DNA from: Kineosporia sp. A_224
GTDB taxonomy: Bacteria > Actinomycetota > Actinomycetes > Actinomycetales > Kineosporiaceae
Length of the DNA stretch: 46,698 bases
NCBI RefSeq assembly: GCF_002198655.1
Contig: NZ_MWLN01000176.1
Span: forward strand, 1 to 46,698
Direction: 5' to 3'
Part shown: positions 24,480-32,071 of the stretch, piece after piece
Layout: each line of letters begins with the position of its first letter
Position numbering within the stretch: position 1 is the stretch's first letter
Notes under the pieces: generated by a model
Databases searched by the model: none
What the model saw: only the letters and a program-made list of their open reading frames with translations
What the model was told of the DNA's origin: nothing
Translations under genes and position numbers: made by a program

Positions 24480-26152
24480 GCCCCGGCGGTTCCGCCGTCG
24501 ACGACCTCGCGACCCGCGAGCAGCTGTCGAGCCTGCGGGGCCTGCTCGCGATGTCGATCCTCATGATGGAGCGGCGCGACGAGCGCGAGGTCCTGCACCT
24601 CGCGGCGAGCGCGGTGCCCGGGCTCGTGCGCTGCCGGGCCGTCGGGGTGCACCTCGGCCCGGCCGGCTGGGAGGACGGCACGACGACGCTCGGCGGGGAG
24701 GGGCTGCGGGCCCGGGTCGCCCTGCAGCTCGCCGGGTGCCCGCGTTCGGGCGGCGCCGTGGACGTGCCCGGCGAGCCCTGGGCCTGGGCGCTCCCGCTGC
24801 GCAGCGTCGAGGAGCCGATCGGGCACCTGCTCGTCGCCGGCCCCGCGGAGCCGTCGCCGTCCGACCTGCTGCTGCTGCGCACCCTCGCCCAGCAGACCGG
24901 GATCGCGATCGCCAACGCCCGGCTGCACGCGAGCACCCGGACGACGAACGCGGCGCTCGCGGAGACCGTCGCCACCCTGCAGCGCAAGACGGCGATCCAC
25001 GACCGGTTCACCCAGGTCGCGCTCGAGGGCAGCGGTCACGACGGGATCGTGCGCGCGCTGCACGAGCTGACCGGGCTGCCCGCCGGGATCGAGGACCGGT
25101 CCGGCAACCTGCTCTCCTGGGCTGGCCCGGAGGCGGACCGGCCGCGCCGGCCGTCGACGACGACCCGCCGCGAGCGGCTCGCGGACCGGGCTGCCCTGGC
25201 CGGCCGGCCGATCCGGGCCGACGGCCGGCTGTTCACCGTGGCGCGACCCCGGGCGGACGTCGTCGGCGTCCTGCTCCTCGTGGACCCCGACGGCACGGCG
25301 GGCGAGCCGGAGACCGTCGCGCTCGAGCACGGTGCGACCGTCCTGGCCATCGAGCTCGCGCGGCTGCTCAGCCTCGCGGAGACCGAGCTGCGGCTCGGCG
25401 TGGACCTCGTCGCCGACCTCATCGGCGGCACCGACGGCCAAGGGGCCTCCCGACGGGCGCAGGCCCTCGGGCACGATCTGACCCGGCCGCACCGGGTGCT
25501 CGTCGTGGGCAGCCGCGCGCACCGCGCCGAGCCCGACGCCCTCATGCTCGCCGTCCGCGAGGTGGTCGGCGGCGGCCGGCCGCCCCCGCTGCTCATGCAG
25601 CGCGGGAGCACCGTCGTCATGCTCGTCGCCGTCCGCTCCCCTGCCGACCGGACCCCGTGGGAGGACCTCGCCGAGCGGCTGCGCCGCACCCCGGCGGGCC
25701 GTGGCTGCCGGGTCGGGGTCGGCGGCCTGTGCGAGGCGCCCGAGGACTACCCCCGCTCGTACCGGGAGGGCACGCTGGCGCTGCGGCTGGCCGAGTTCAG
25801 CGGCGAGCAGGCCGCGACGGCGTACGACGAGCTCGGGGTCTACCAGCTGCTCTCCGAGGTCACCGACCCGAAGGGCGTCGACGCGTTCGTCCGGCGCTGG
25901 CTCGGGCCGCTCCTGGAGTACGACGCGCGCCGCGGCGCGAGCCTGGTCCGGACGCTGTCCCGGTACCTCGACGTCGGCGGCAACTACGACGCGACGGCCG
26001 CGGCGATGGCCCTGGGGCGCAGCACCGTGCGGTACCGGCTCTCCCGGATCCGGGAGATCTCCGGCCACGACCTGTCGGACCCCGACACCCGGTTCCAGCT
26101 CCAGCTCGCGTCCCGGGCGTGGTTCACGCTGCAGGCGCTCGCGGAGGGGTAG
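24476..26152 (+). CDS. GAF / PucR-CdaR-type helix-turn-helix regulator
   Basis: The 558-residue protein has an N-terminal sensory part with GAF-like features (about 20-160, ending LLLLRTLAQQTGIAIANARL), a coiled linker (NAALAETVATLQRKTAIHDRF), a middle CdaR-type region, and a C-terminal HTH_30 domain (about 495-555: LDVGGNYDATAAAMALGRS, TVRYRLSRIREI). Proteins of this type activate catabolic operons. Divergent from tmoABCDEF and coupled to the MEDS protein, it is the obvious candidate regulator of the monooxygenase. No two-component TmoS/TmoT-like pair is present. Confidence 0.85.
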   Translation: MSPGGSAVDDLATREQLSSLRGLLAMSILMMERRDEREVLHLAASAVPGLVRCRAVGVHLGPAGWEDGTTTLGGEGLRARVALQLAGCPRSGGAVDVPGEPWAWALPLRSVEEPIGHLLVAGPAEPSPSDLLLLRTLAQQTGIAIANARLHASTRTTNAALAETVATLQRKTAIHDRFTQVALEGSGHDGIVRALHELTGLPAGIEDRSGNLLSWAGPEADRPRRPSTTTRRERLADRAALAGRPIRADGRLFTVARPRADVVGVLLLVDPDGTAGEPETVALEHGATVLAIELARLLSLAETELRLGVDLVADLIGGTDGQGASRRAQALGHDLTRPHRVLVVGSRAHRAEPDALMLAVREVVGGGRPPPLLMQRGSTVVMLVAVRSPADRTPWEDLAERLRRTPAGRGCRVGVGGLCEAPEDYPRSYREGTLALRLAEFSGEQAATAYDELGVYQLLSEVTDPKGVDAFVRRWLGPLLEYDARRGASLVRTLSRYLDVGGNYDATAAAMALGRSTVRYRLSRIREISGHDLSDPDTRFQLQLASRAWFTLQALAEG

Positions 26153-26177
26153 CGCGGCACGGTCGCGAGCCGCCGTC

Positions 26178-27968
26178 TCAGTCGGCCCGATCCCCCGTGA
26201 GCCGCTCGAGCCGCGTCCGCAGCGAGGGCACCCGGTGCCCGTTGCCGTGGAGCCCGATGTAGCGCTCCCCGAACGCCGCGAGCAGGGCGTCGTCGAGACG
26301 CCGGACGGCGCCGGGCGGGTAGCGGTAGTCCATGCGCTCGTTGAGGTCGAGCTTGTTCACCGGGCGCAGCACCTCGCTCAGCTCGTCGAGCGAGGAGATG
26401 CCGAGCTCGAGGAGCAGGCCGGAGATCCAGGCGTAGTGGTCGGTGCGCGACCAGCCGGCGTCCGTGTACTGCCCGGCGAGGAAGGCCGCGAGGTCGCGCG
26501 GCTCGATCCGCGGGTCGTCCGCCTCGGACGTGTCGACCGGGCCGGCCTGGAGCCGCTCGCGGATCTCGGAGAACTCCCGGTCCGCCAGCTCGAGCAGGCC
26601 GGCGGCGAGCGTGAAGCGGCGGTCGAACTCGCGGGCGTGCTCGGCCGGGACCCTGCCCTTGTACCGGATGTCGTGCTCGAACTCGGCCCACGCGTGCTGC
26701 AGCACCGTGCGGATCTGCACCGCCGCAACGGTTCCGCGGAGCTGCTCGTACCCGGGCTGCGCGGCCCGCTCGTCGTCGAGCGCGACGACGAGGTGCCGGC
26801 TCGAGTAGCCGAACCGGCCCTGGCTCGCGGTCTCCCGGCCCATGTCCCGGTCGTCGCGGACGGCGATCTGCTCGGCGAGCAGGCCGGCGACGGTGGCGAC
26901 GTCCCCGAGGACGTACGTGACGACCCGGACCCCGATCTGGTCGGTGATCTCGGCGAGCGGGTCGGCGTACAGCGGGACCCCGTCGACCTCGCGCCCGGCC
27001 TTCTCGGCGAACGACTCGACGCTCTTCACCCGGCCGGTGATGTTGAGGTAGTTGATGCCGGCCTCGTCGAGGACGCCCGTCACGAGGTCGACCCAGGCCG
27101 CGCCCGCCGCCCTGATCTCCGGCTGCCGGGCGGAGTACTCGCGCACGGCGGCGAGCACCGGCCCCTCGTCGTCCGCCGGCGCCGCCGCCGCGTCCGGGCC
27201 TGCGGCAGCCGCCCGTGCCCCTCGTGCCAGCGGCACGAGGTCGGCGGGCAGCGTCGGCGTGACGATGTACCCGGTGTCGAGGTCGCCGTACGTCGTGACG
27301 TCGTCCCGCCGGCGCGCCGCGAACATCGCGACGTACGCGCAGAGGACGGCGTCCACCTGGTCCTCGACGACCCGCAGGTCGCTCTTGCGCCGGGCCGCCG
27401 CCACCGCCGCGACGAGCTCGCCCCAGGACGACGTGCTGAGGTCGAGCGGCGGGGTCGCGACCGCGAGCGACTCCAGGTGCCCCATGAGCGCGCCGAGCGC
27501 GGTGCGCAGCGACTCCAGGGTCCGGCCGGGCTTGTTCTTGTACTTGAGCGTGCGACCGAGCCGGAACAGCGCGACCGTCGACGGCTTGGGGTTGACCTCG
27601 ATCGCGCGCCGGGCCCGCCGCGAGCGCGGGTTGAGGTCGAGGCCCAGCGCGGCGACGACGGCCGCGCCGCGGGGGGTCCCGGTGAGCTCGGGCTTGGACG
27701 TGTTCGACGGATGGGCACCGGCGTCGAACCGCGCGAAGTCCTTGTTGAGCGCGGCCTCGGCGGGCCGGTTGCCGGTCGCGTTGCGGACGACGAGGGGCGC
27801 GTTGACGGCGACGAGGCACTCCCGCGTCGTGAACGGCTTGAGCGCGTCGACGACCTCGGCGTCGGTGTGGACCGACTCGACGTGGACGAGCCGGCCGGAG
27901 CCGTCGAGGACGGCGAGCCCCGAGGTCCGGCGGTCGTCACGGGCGAGGTCGACTCCGACGAAGTGCAC
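26178..27968 (-). CDS. relZ: DUF429 - RelA/SpoT (alarmone synthetase) fusion, RelZ-like
   Basis: The 596-residue protein joins a DUF429 RNase-H-fold domain (about 1-245: VGVDLARDDRRTSGLAVLD, VNAPLVV, EDQVDAVLCAYVAMF) through an Ala-rich linker to a RelA/SpoT synthetase domain (about 295-440: RVKSVESFAEK, TDQIGVRVV with Asp343, FGYSSRHLVV, VQIRTVLQHAWAEFEHDIRYK). DUF429-synthetase fusion is the layout of M. smegmatis RelZ (MS_RHII-RSD), which combines RNase HII activity with (p)ppGpp/pGpp synthesis. The glutamate canonical synthetases have two residues before QIRT is Ala416 here, and the usual DUF429 Asp in DAPL is Asn56. A helical tail ends the protein. GTG 27968 starts at the first beta strand. 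Confidence 0.87.
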   Translation of the reverse strand: MHFVGVDLARDDRRTSGLAVLDGSGRLVHVESVHTDAEVVDALKPFTTRECLVAVNAPLVVRNATGNRPAEAALNKDFARFDAGAHPSNTSKPELTGTPRGAAVVAALGLDLNPRSRRARRAIEVNPKPSTVALFRLGRTLKYKNKPGRTLESLRTALGALMGHLESLAVATPPLDLSTSSWGELVAAVAAARRKSDLRVVEDQVDAVLCAYVAMFAARRRDDVTTYGDLDTGYIVTPTLPADLVPLARGARAAAAGPDAAAAPADDEGPVLAAVREYSARQPEIRAAGAAWVDLVTGVLDEAGINYLNITGRVKSVESFAEKAGREVDGVPLYADPLAEITDQIGVRVVTYVLGDVATVAGLLAEQIAVRDDRDMGRETASQGRFGYSSRHLVVALDDERAAQPGYEQLRGTVAAVQIRTVLQHAWAEFEHDIRYKGRVPAEHAREFDRRFTLAAGLLELADREFSEIRERLQAGPVDTSEADDPRIEPRDLAAFLAGQYTDAGWSRTDHYAWISGLLLELGISSLDELSEVLRPVNKLDLNERMDYRYPPGAVRRLDDALLAAFGERYIGLHGNGHRVPSLRTRLERLTGDRAD

Positions 27969-28057
27969 GCCGCCAGCCTGCCCTATCCGGGCCCCGGCCC
28001 CGCACGCGACGAGCCGCCGCGGCCCGGACCGCCGTCCGCCGTGCGCCGTCAGCGTGC

Positions 28058-28357
28058 TCAGGCGTCCACCGAGCCGCCGCACCGCCAGTAGACGCCGCCC
28101 TCGCGGTCGAGGAAACCCTCCTCGACGAGGTACCGGCGCAGCGCCGCGACGTCATCGTGGGCGGTGCGGAGGATCGCGTTGACCTCGGTCTCCGGGTAGT
28201 GCACCCCGGGCTCGAAGCGCTGCGCGAGGTGGTCGAGGACGACGAGGCGCTTGCTGTGCTTCGACGGGATCGAGGCGAGGCGGCCGTGCGCGTCGAGGAA
28301 GGCCCGCAGGACGACCTCGCGGTTGCGCAGCGCCTCCTCGAGCGGCACGCGTTCCAT
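28058..28357 (-). CDS. DUF2087 domain protein
   Basis: The 99-residue protein fits DUF2087: FLDAHGRLASIPSKHSKRLVVLDHLAQRFEPG, YPETEVNAILRTAHDDVAALRRYLVEEGFLDR and a final VYWRCGG. The domain resembles winged-helix C-terminal parts of ArsR/DeoR-like regulators; stand-alone copies are uncharacterised. ATG 28357 follows GAGGTG; a GTG one codon upstream is possible. It lies 89 bp upstream of relZ on the same strand and may share its transcript. Confidence 0.83.
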   Translation of the reverse strand: MERVPLEEALRNREVVLRAFLDAHGRLASIPSKHSKRLVVLDHLAQRFEPGVHYPETEVNAILRTAHDDVAALRRYLVEEGFLDREGGVYWRCGGSVDA

Positions 28358-28424
28358 CACCTCAGGCTACGCGGGCCGCGGCCGGGGCGTGAGCCCGTCG
28401 TGCGGCCCTCGCCACCCCGCGGCG

Positions 28425-28880
28425 TCAGTTCGTGTTCGTCACCAGGTCCTGCCACACGGCCCGGGCCCCGCTGTCACCGGTGACCACGGTCCAGCCGATC
28501 GCGAGGAGCGCGGCGACCACGGCGACGACGATGCCCAGGGTGGCCAGCTGCGGCCGGTCCTTGAGCAGCACGAGGACCGCGGCCGCGGCCACGAGGAAGA
28601 GCGCGAAGAGAGGCAGCACCTTGCCGTACGCCGCGTGCGTCTCGGCGAGCTCGTTCGCCCCGAGCTTGCCGATGCGCTCGTAGAGCGCCAGGCCGGACTG
28701 CCGGGCGACGACCGCCGCGACGAGGACCACGACGTTCCCGGCCAGGACCCACCGGGCGTAGCCCCGCCAGGCCGGCCGGACCGCGACGGCCACCGTCGCG
28801 ATGGCCATGAGCGGCAGCAGGACGACGACGGCGTGCACGGTCAGCGGGTGGATCGGCAGACCGGCGATGGTGTCGAACAC
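28425..28880 (-). CDS. DUF2231 membrane protein (paralogue 1)
   Basis: The 151-residue protein starts IAGLPIHPLTVHAVVVLLPL, the DUF2231 signature with the paired histidines, and has about four membrane spans. DUF2231 proteins are proposed haem-associated or redox membrane proteins without firm function. It is a clear paralogue of the gene at 30562-31044, from which it is separated by an IS110 element; both read in the same direction, suggesting an original tandem pair. Confidence 0.85.
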   Translation of the reverse strand: MFDTIAGLPIHPLTVHAVVVLLPLMAIATVAVAVRPAWRGYARWVLAGNVVVLVAAVVARQSGLALYERIGKLGANELAETHAAYGKVLPLFALFLVAAAAVLVLLKDRPQLATLGIVVAVVAALLAIGWTVVTGDSGARAVWQDLVTNTN

Positions 28881-29377
28881 GGGGAACCCCCAGGAGCAGG
28901 TGGACGGGGCGGAAGGACGCAGGCACCGCGGACGCGATGACGCTGCGTGATCCTAAACGCCCGCCCGCTCCCCGGGGTTCAACCGACGATCACTGCAGGG
29001 CCGGGGCCTGCCCTGATATGTAGGCACGTGGTGTCAAGGGGCAGGGTGGTGCGGCGCCCGGGGACCGTCGTTCCCGGGCGCCGCACCGTGTTGCCGGACG
29101 GCGTGACTGGCGGGGGCGCGCGTGTCGGTGTCGACGCGTCGTCAGTCTGATATGCGCGGGTTGGCTACCGCAGGACGGACTGTTCGGCTGCAGCGGATCG
29201 CGGGTCTAGCAATCGAGCGTGCGCCCACCGCGAAGTGGCGGCGGTCGTGCTCATAGGGCGTGTCGCGGGTCGCTGCCAGGCGCTGCCGCCTCCGTCGGTC
29301 ATCGTCATCCGGACGTGTTGTCCTCCAACGCGTGCAGGCGCCGGAGTTGAGCAGGACCCCGTTCTCGGGGCCGCGGG
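28881..29377. other. 497-bp stretch without a supported gene
   Basis: It holds the promoter side of the DUF2231 gene, a 17-bp-stem hairpin (29048-29087), two copies of CTGATATG (29013-29020 and 29147-29154), and about 230 bp of non-coding DNA downstream of the transposase that probably belongs to the IS110 element. Short frames here have no recognisable product. Confidence 0.6.
29048..29087. terminator. Long GC hairpin, terminator-like
   Basis: Fifteen perfect pairs (29048-29062 with 29073-29087), plus a G-T and an A-T pair, surround the hexaloop CCGTCG. It may be the terminator of the second DUF2231 gene, displaced by the IS insertion, or the terminator of the transposase transcript. Confidence 0.65.
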
Positions 29378-30463
29378 TCAGTCCTCGAGGATGGCCAGGG
29401 ACCAGCACCAGCCGGCGAGCTCGCGGGCGATCGCGGCGTTCGCGACGGTCGAGCGTTTGCCGCGGGCGTCGAAGTGCGCCCACCGGGCCGCCAGCCGGCG
29501 GTTCGCGCGCCGGCCCCTGTCGACCGCGGCGGGGCTGGCAGCCTTCCAGCGGCGACGTAGGTCCATCCCGGGTGCCCTGTAGGCGGGCCGGTGGTGCCAG
29601 GCCGCCTCGATCAGCAGCCGGCGGGCATGGCCGTTGCCGGTCTTGGTGATCCCGCCCTGGCTGCGGGTGGCGCCCGAGGACGACTCGGTGGGGACCAGGC
29701 CGAGGTAGGCGCCGATCGATCGTCCGGTGAACCGGCGCCAGTCGCCGATCTCTACCGCGAGCCCGAACCCGGTCAGCGTGGACACTCCCCGCAGGCAGCC
29801 CAGCCGGTGCACCAGCGGAGTGAACGTCGAGTCCGCGGCCAGGTCGGCGATCGCCTCGTCGAGCCGGTCCCGGCGGGCGACGGCGGCGAGCATGGTGTCG
29901 TAGGCAGTGTCGTAGGCCAGTTGCAGCGGGACGGACTCGAACCGCTGCGCGCGCAGCCACCGGTCGTGGATCCCGGTCCAGGCCTTTCCGCCGGACCAGA
30001 CGATCCCCTGCCGCAGCAGCAGCTTGGCGACCCGGTGCCGGGCCGACATCAGATCCCCACGTGCGTCCTCCCGCGCCCGGACCAGGTCTCGGGCGGCTTC
30101 GGTGGCCGCATCCGGGATCGTGACTGCGACGATCTGCCCGGCGTGCAGCAGCCGGGCCAGGTGCCGCGCGTCCCGCACGTCGGTCTTGACCCGGTCCCCG
30201 CTGGGACGCATCAACTTCGACGGCGCCGCGACCTGCACATCCAGCCCACGACCGGTGAGGAACCGGGCCAGCCCGAACCCGGTCGGACCAGCCTCGTAGG
30301 TCGCCTTCACCGGCCCGGGAAGACTCTCGATCCAGGCTGCGACGTCCTCATATGCCGGCGTCAGCCGACGCTCGGTGATCTCTCCGGTCACCCCGTCAAG
30401 CGCGGAAGCGACCACCGACCGTGCGTGCACATCCAGACCCACACTCGTACGCTGAACAACCAC
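29378..30463 (-). CDS. IS110-family transposase (DEDD + Tnp_20)
   Basis: The 361-residue recombinase has a RuvC-like DEDD N-terminal domain (Asp11 in VGLDVHARS, Glu57 in ATYEAGPTG, Asp95 and Asp98 in KTDVRDARHLA) and a C-terminal Tnp_20 domain with the serine region GRSIGAYLGLVPTESSSGATR followed by GGITKTGNGHARRLLIEAAW. It is full length with no frameshift, so the element may be active. IS110 enzymes are guided by element-encoded RNA. GTG 30463 is preceded by GGGAGG, which lies inside a stable hairpin. Confidence 0.93.
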   Translation of the reverse strand: MVVQRTSVGLDVHARSVVASALDGVTGEITERRLTPAYEDVAAWIESLPGPVKATYEAGPTGFGLARFLTGRGLDVQVAAPSKLMRPSGDRVKTDVRDARHLARLLHAGQIVAVTIPDAATEAARDLVRAREDARGDLMSARHRVAKLLLRQGIVWSGGKAWTGIHDRWLRAQRFESVPLQLAYDTAYDTMLAAVARRDRLDEAIADLAADSTFTPLVHRLGCLRGVSTLTGFGLAVEIGDWRRFTGRSIGAYLGLVPTESSSGATRSQGGITKTGNGHARRLLIEAAWHHRPAYRAPGMDLRRRWKAASPAAVDRGRRANRRLAARWAHFDARGKRSTVANAAIARELAGWCWSLAILED

Positions 30464-30543
30464 TGGGGGCCTCCCACATCTGTGGCTCTACGGCCGGCCA
30501 ACCCCGACCGCAACCCACGTTCACATGCGGTCGAGGCCCCCAG
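30463..30543 (-). ncRNA. Candidate structured RNA / leader upstream of the IS110 transposase
   Basis: An 11-bp perfect stem (30463-30473 with 30533-30543) encloses an 8-bp hairpin (30505-30512 with 30526-30533, sharing one base with the outer stem) and a 5-bp hairpin CCACA-TC-TGTGG (30474-30485), giving a branched fold. On the transposase strand the 3' half of the outer stem covers the GGGAGG ribosome-binding site and touches the GTG start. It could be a translation-blocking leader or part of the element's guide RNA. It is shorter than known bridge RNAs (about 180 bases), so the role is inference. Confidence 0.45.
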
Positions 30544-30561
30544 CCCGTTCCCCCATACCGT

Positions 30562-31044
30562 CTAGTCGTCCTCGGCCTCGCCGACCGGCGCGTGCGTGCC
30601 CGCGATCTTCTGCTCCCACGAGGCCTTGGCCCCGCTGTGCCCGACGGCGACGACGAGACCGATGGAGGCGATCGCCGCGAGGCTCACCGCGACGATGCTC
30701 ACCGGGACGAGCACCCCGCCCTTGCGCGTCGCGAACCACGCGAGGACCGCCGTGAGGAGGAGGACGAGGGCGACGACCGGGATGCTCCCCCCGAGCTCGC
30801 CGTGCTCCTCGGCGACCTTCTCGCCGGCCTGGGACAGCCGGCCCTGGAGCGCCTCGCCGGACTGGTCCGCGACGACTGCGCTGACGAGGACGAGGGCGTC
30901 GGCCACGACGACCCAGCGCAGCGCGCCGCGCCACGGGGCACGGGCCGTGACGAGCACCGTGACGACGGCCATGAGCGGGAGGAGGACCACCACCGCGTGC
31001 ACGACGAGGGGGTGGACGGGCAGGCCTGAGATGACATCGAACAT
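30562..31044 (-). CDS. DUF2231 membrane protein (paralogue 2)
   Basis: The 160-residue protein starts MFDVISGLPVHPLVVHAVVV, the DUF2231 signature, with about four membrane spans and an acidic C-terminal tail (EAEDD). It shares most of its N-terminal 110 residues in pattern with the gene at 28425-28880. Its stop is within 20 bp of the IS110 element, which separates the paralogues. ATG 31044 aligns with the start of the paralogue. Confidence 0.85.
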   Translation of the reverse strand: MFDVISGLPVHPLVVHAVVVLLPLMAVVTVLVTARAPWRGALRWVVVADALVLVSAVVADQSGEALQGRLSQAGEKVAEEHGELGGSIPVVALVLLLTAVLAWFATRKGGVLVPVSIVAVSLAAIASIGLVVAVGHSGAKASWEQKIAGTHAPVGEAEDD

Positions 31045-31151
31045 GATCAGGACGCTAGGGAGCCCCGGGTCAACGGCACCCGGGCCGCAGGTCAACGCCA
31101 GGTATGCGCGCGTGCGCCGGCCGCCCCGCGACGGCGTCCCGGTCCGTCAGC

Positions 31152-31166
31152 CGGGACTTCGGGCCC
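31152..31166. promoter_or_regulatory. GGGACTTCGGGCCC-type motif between DUF2231 and hisN
   Basis: CGGGACTTCGGGCCC lies 108 bp upstream of the DUF2231 start and 117 bp upstream of hisN, in the 238-bp divergent gap. A near copy is at 2314-2330. It resembles a degenerate DosR/DevR-type dyad; the assignment is tentative. I see nothing else to name in this gap. Confidence 0.3.
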
Positions 31167-31282
31167 CGGAGCGTCACGGTTCTGCGCGCAGCGCCCTCCG
31201 CGGCAGGCCGGTGGCGGTACCGTCGGCGGCAGATCTCCCAACGGTCGGTCCCGGCCGACCTGACGCCCTGCGAGGAGCCCGC

Positions 31283-32071
31283 GTGCCGGCCTACGACGAC
31301 GACCTGCGTCTGGCCCATGTCATCGCCGACATGGTCGACTCGCTGACGACGTCGCGCTTCCTCGCCGCGGACCTGACGGTCGAGACCAAGCCCGACCTGA
31401 CCCCCGTCAGCGACGCCGACCGGGCCGCCGAGGAGCTCATCCGCGAGCAGCTGCGGCGGACCCGCCCGCGCGACGCCGTCGTCGGCGAGGAGTACGAGCC
31501 GACCGGCCACGGCTCGCGGCGCTGGGTCGTCGACCCGATCGACGGGACGAAGAACTTCGTCCGCGGGGTGCCGGTCTGGGCCACCCTCATCGCGCTGCTC
31601 GTGGACGACGACCCGGTCGTCGGCGTCGTGTCGGCGCCGGCGATCAACCGCCGCTGGTGGGCCGCCCGCGGCACCGGTGCCTGGACCGGCCGCAGCCTGT
31701 CCTCGGCGCGCCGGCTCTCGGTGTCGAGGGTCGGCGACCTCTCCGACGCGTCCCTGTCGTACTCGTCGGTCTCCGGCTGGGACGCGCTCGGCCGGCGCGA
31801 GGAGTTCCTCGCGCTCGAGTCGACGGTCTGGCGCAGCCGGGCCTACGGCGACTTCTGGTCGTACATGCTCCTCGCCGAGGGGGCCGTCGACGTCGCGTGC
31901 GAGCCCGACCTGCAGCTGTACGACATGGCCGCCCTCGTCCCGGTCGTCGTCGAGGCCGGCGGCCGCTTCACCTCCGTCGACGGCGTGGACGGGCCGTTCG
32001 GGGGCAACGCGCTCGCGACGAACGGCCTACTGCACGACCAGGCGCTCGCCGCGCTCTCGCCGAAGGGCTGA
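31283..32071 (+). CDS. hisN: Inositol-monophosphatase-type histidinol-phosphatase
   Basis: This 262-residue protein has the metal sites of the IMPase fold: GEEYEPTG, DPIDGTKNFVRGVPVWATLIAL, and LQLYDMAALVPVVVEAGG near the C terminus. In actinobacteria this subtype is HisN, which dephosphorylates histidinol phosphate in histidine synthesis. GTG 31283 is preceded by GAGGAG. hisN commonly follows rsgA directly, and here the two are 12 kb apart. Its last 45 bp overlap the end of the convergent membrane-protein gene. Confidence 0.87.
   Translation: MPAYDDDLRLAHVIADMVDSLTTSRFLAADLTVETKPDLTPVSDADRAAEELIREQLRRTRPRDAVVGEEYEPTGHGSRRWVVDPIDGTKNFVRGVPVWATLIALLVDDDPVVGVVSAPAINRRWWAARGTGAWTGRSLSSARRLSVSRVGDLSDASLSYSSVSGWDALGRREEFLALESTVWRSRAYGDFWSYMLLAEGAVDVACEPDLQLYDMAALVPVVVEAGGRFTSVDGVDGPFGGNALATNGLLHDQALAALSPKG

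Larger units (their letters stand above)
29088..30561 (-). mobile_element. IS110-family insertion sequence (ends not resolved)
   Basis: The element contains one transposase gene (29378-30463), a structured 5' non-coding segment, and about 230-290 bp of 3' non-coding DNA. IS110 elements lack long terminal inverted repeats and usually give no target duplication, so the ends can only be bracketed: one between about 29088 and 29377, the other between 30544 and the DUF2231 stop at 30562. It sits between two tandem DUF2231 paralogues. Confidence 0.7.

Noticed and set aside
28950-29010. A tRNA-like GGTTCAA segment
   Set aside because: Only the T-loop-like string is present; no acceptor stem, anticodon arm or D arm can be paired around it.
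29142-29377. A gene remnant downstream of the IS110 transposase
   Set aside because: No frame gives a recognisable protein; the stretch is better explained as the element's non-coding end.
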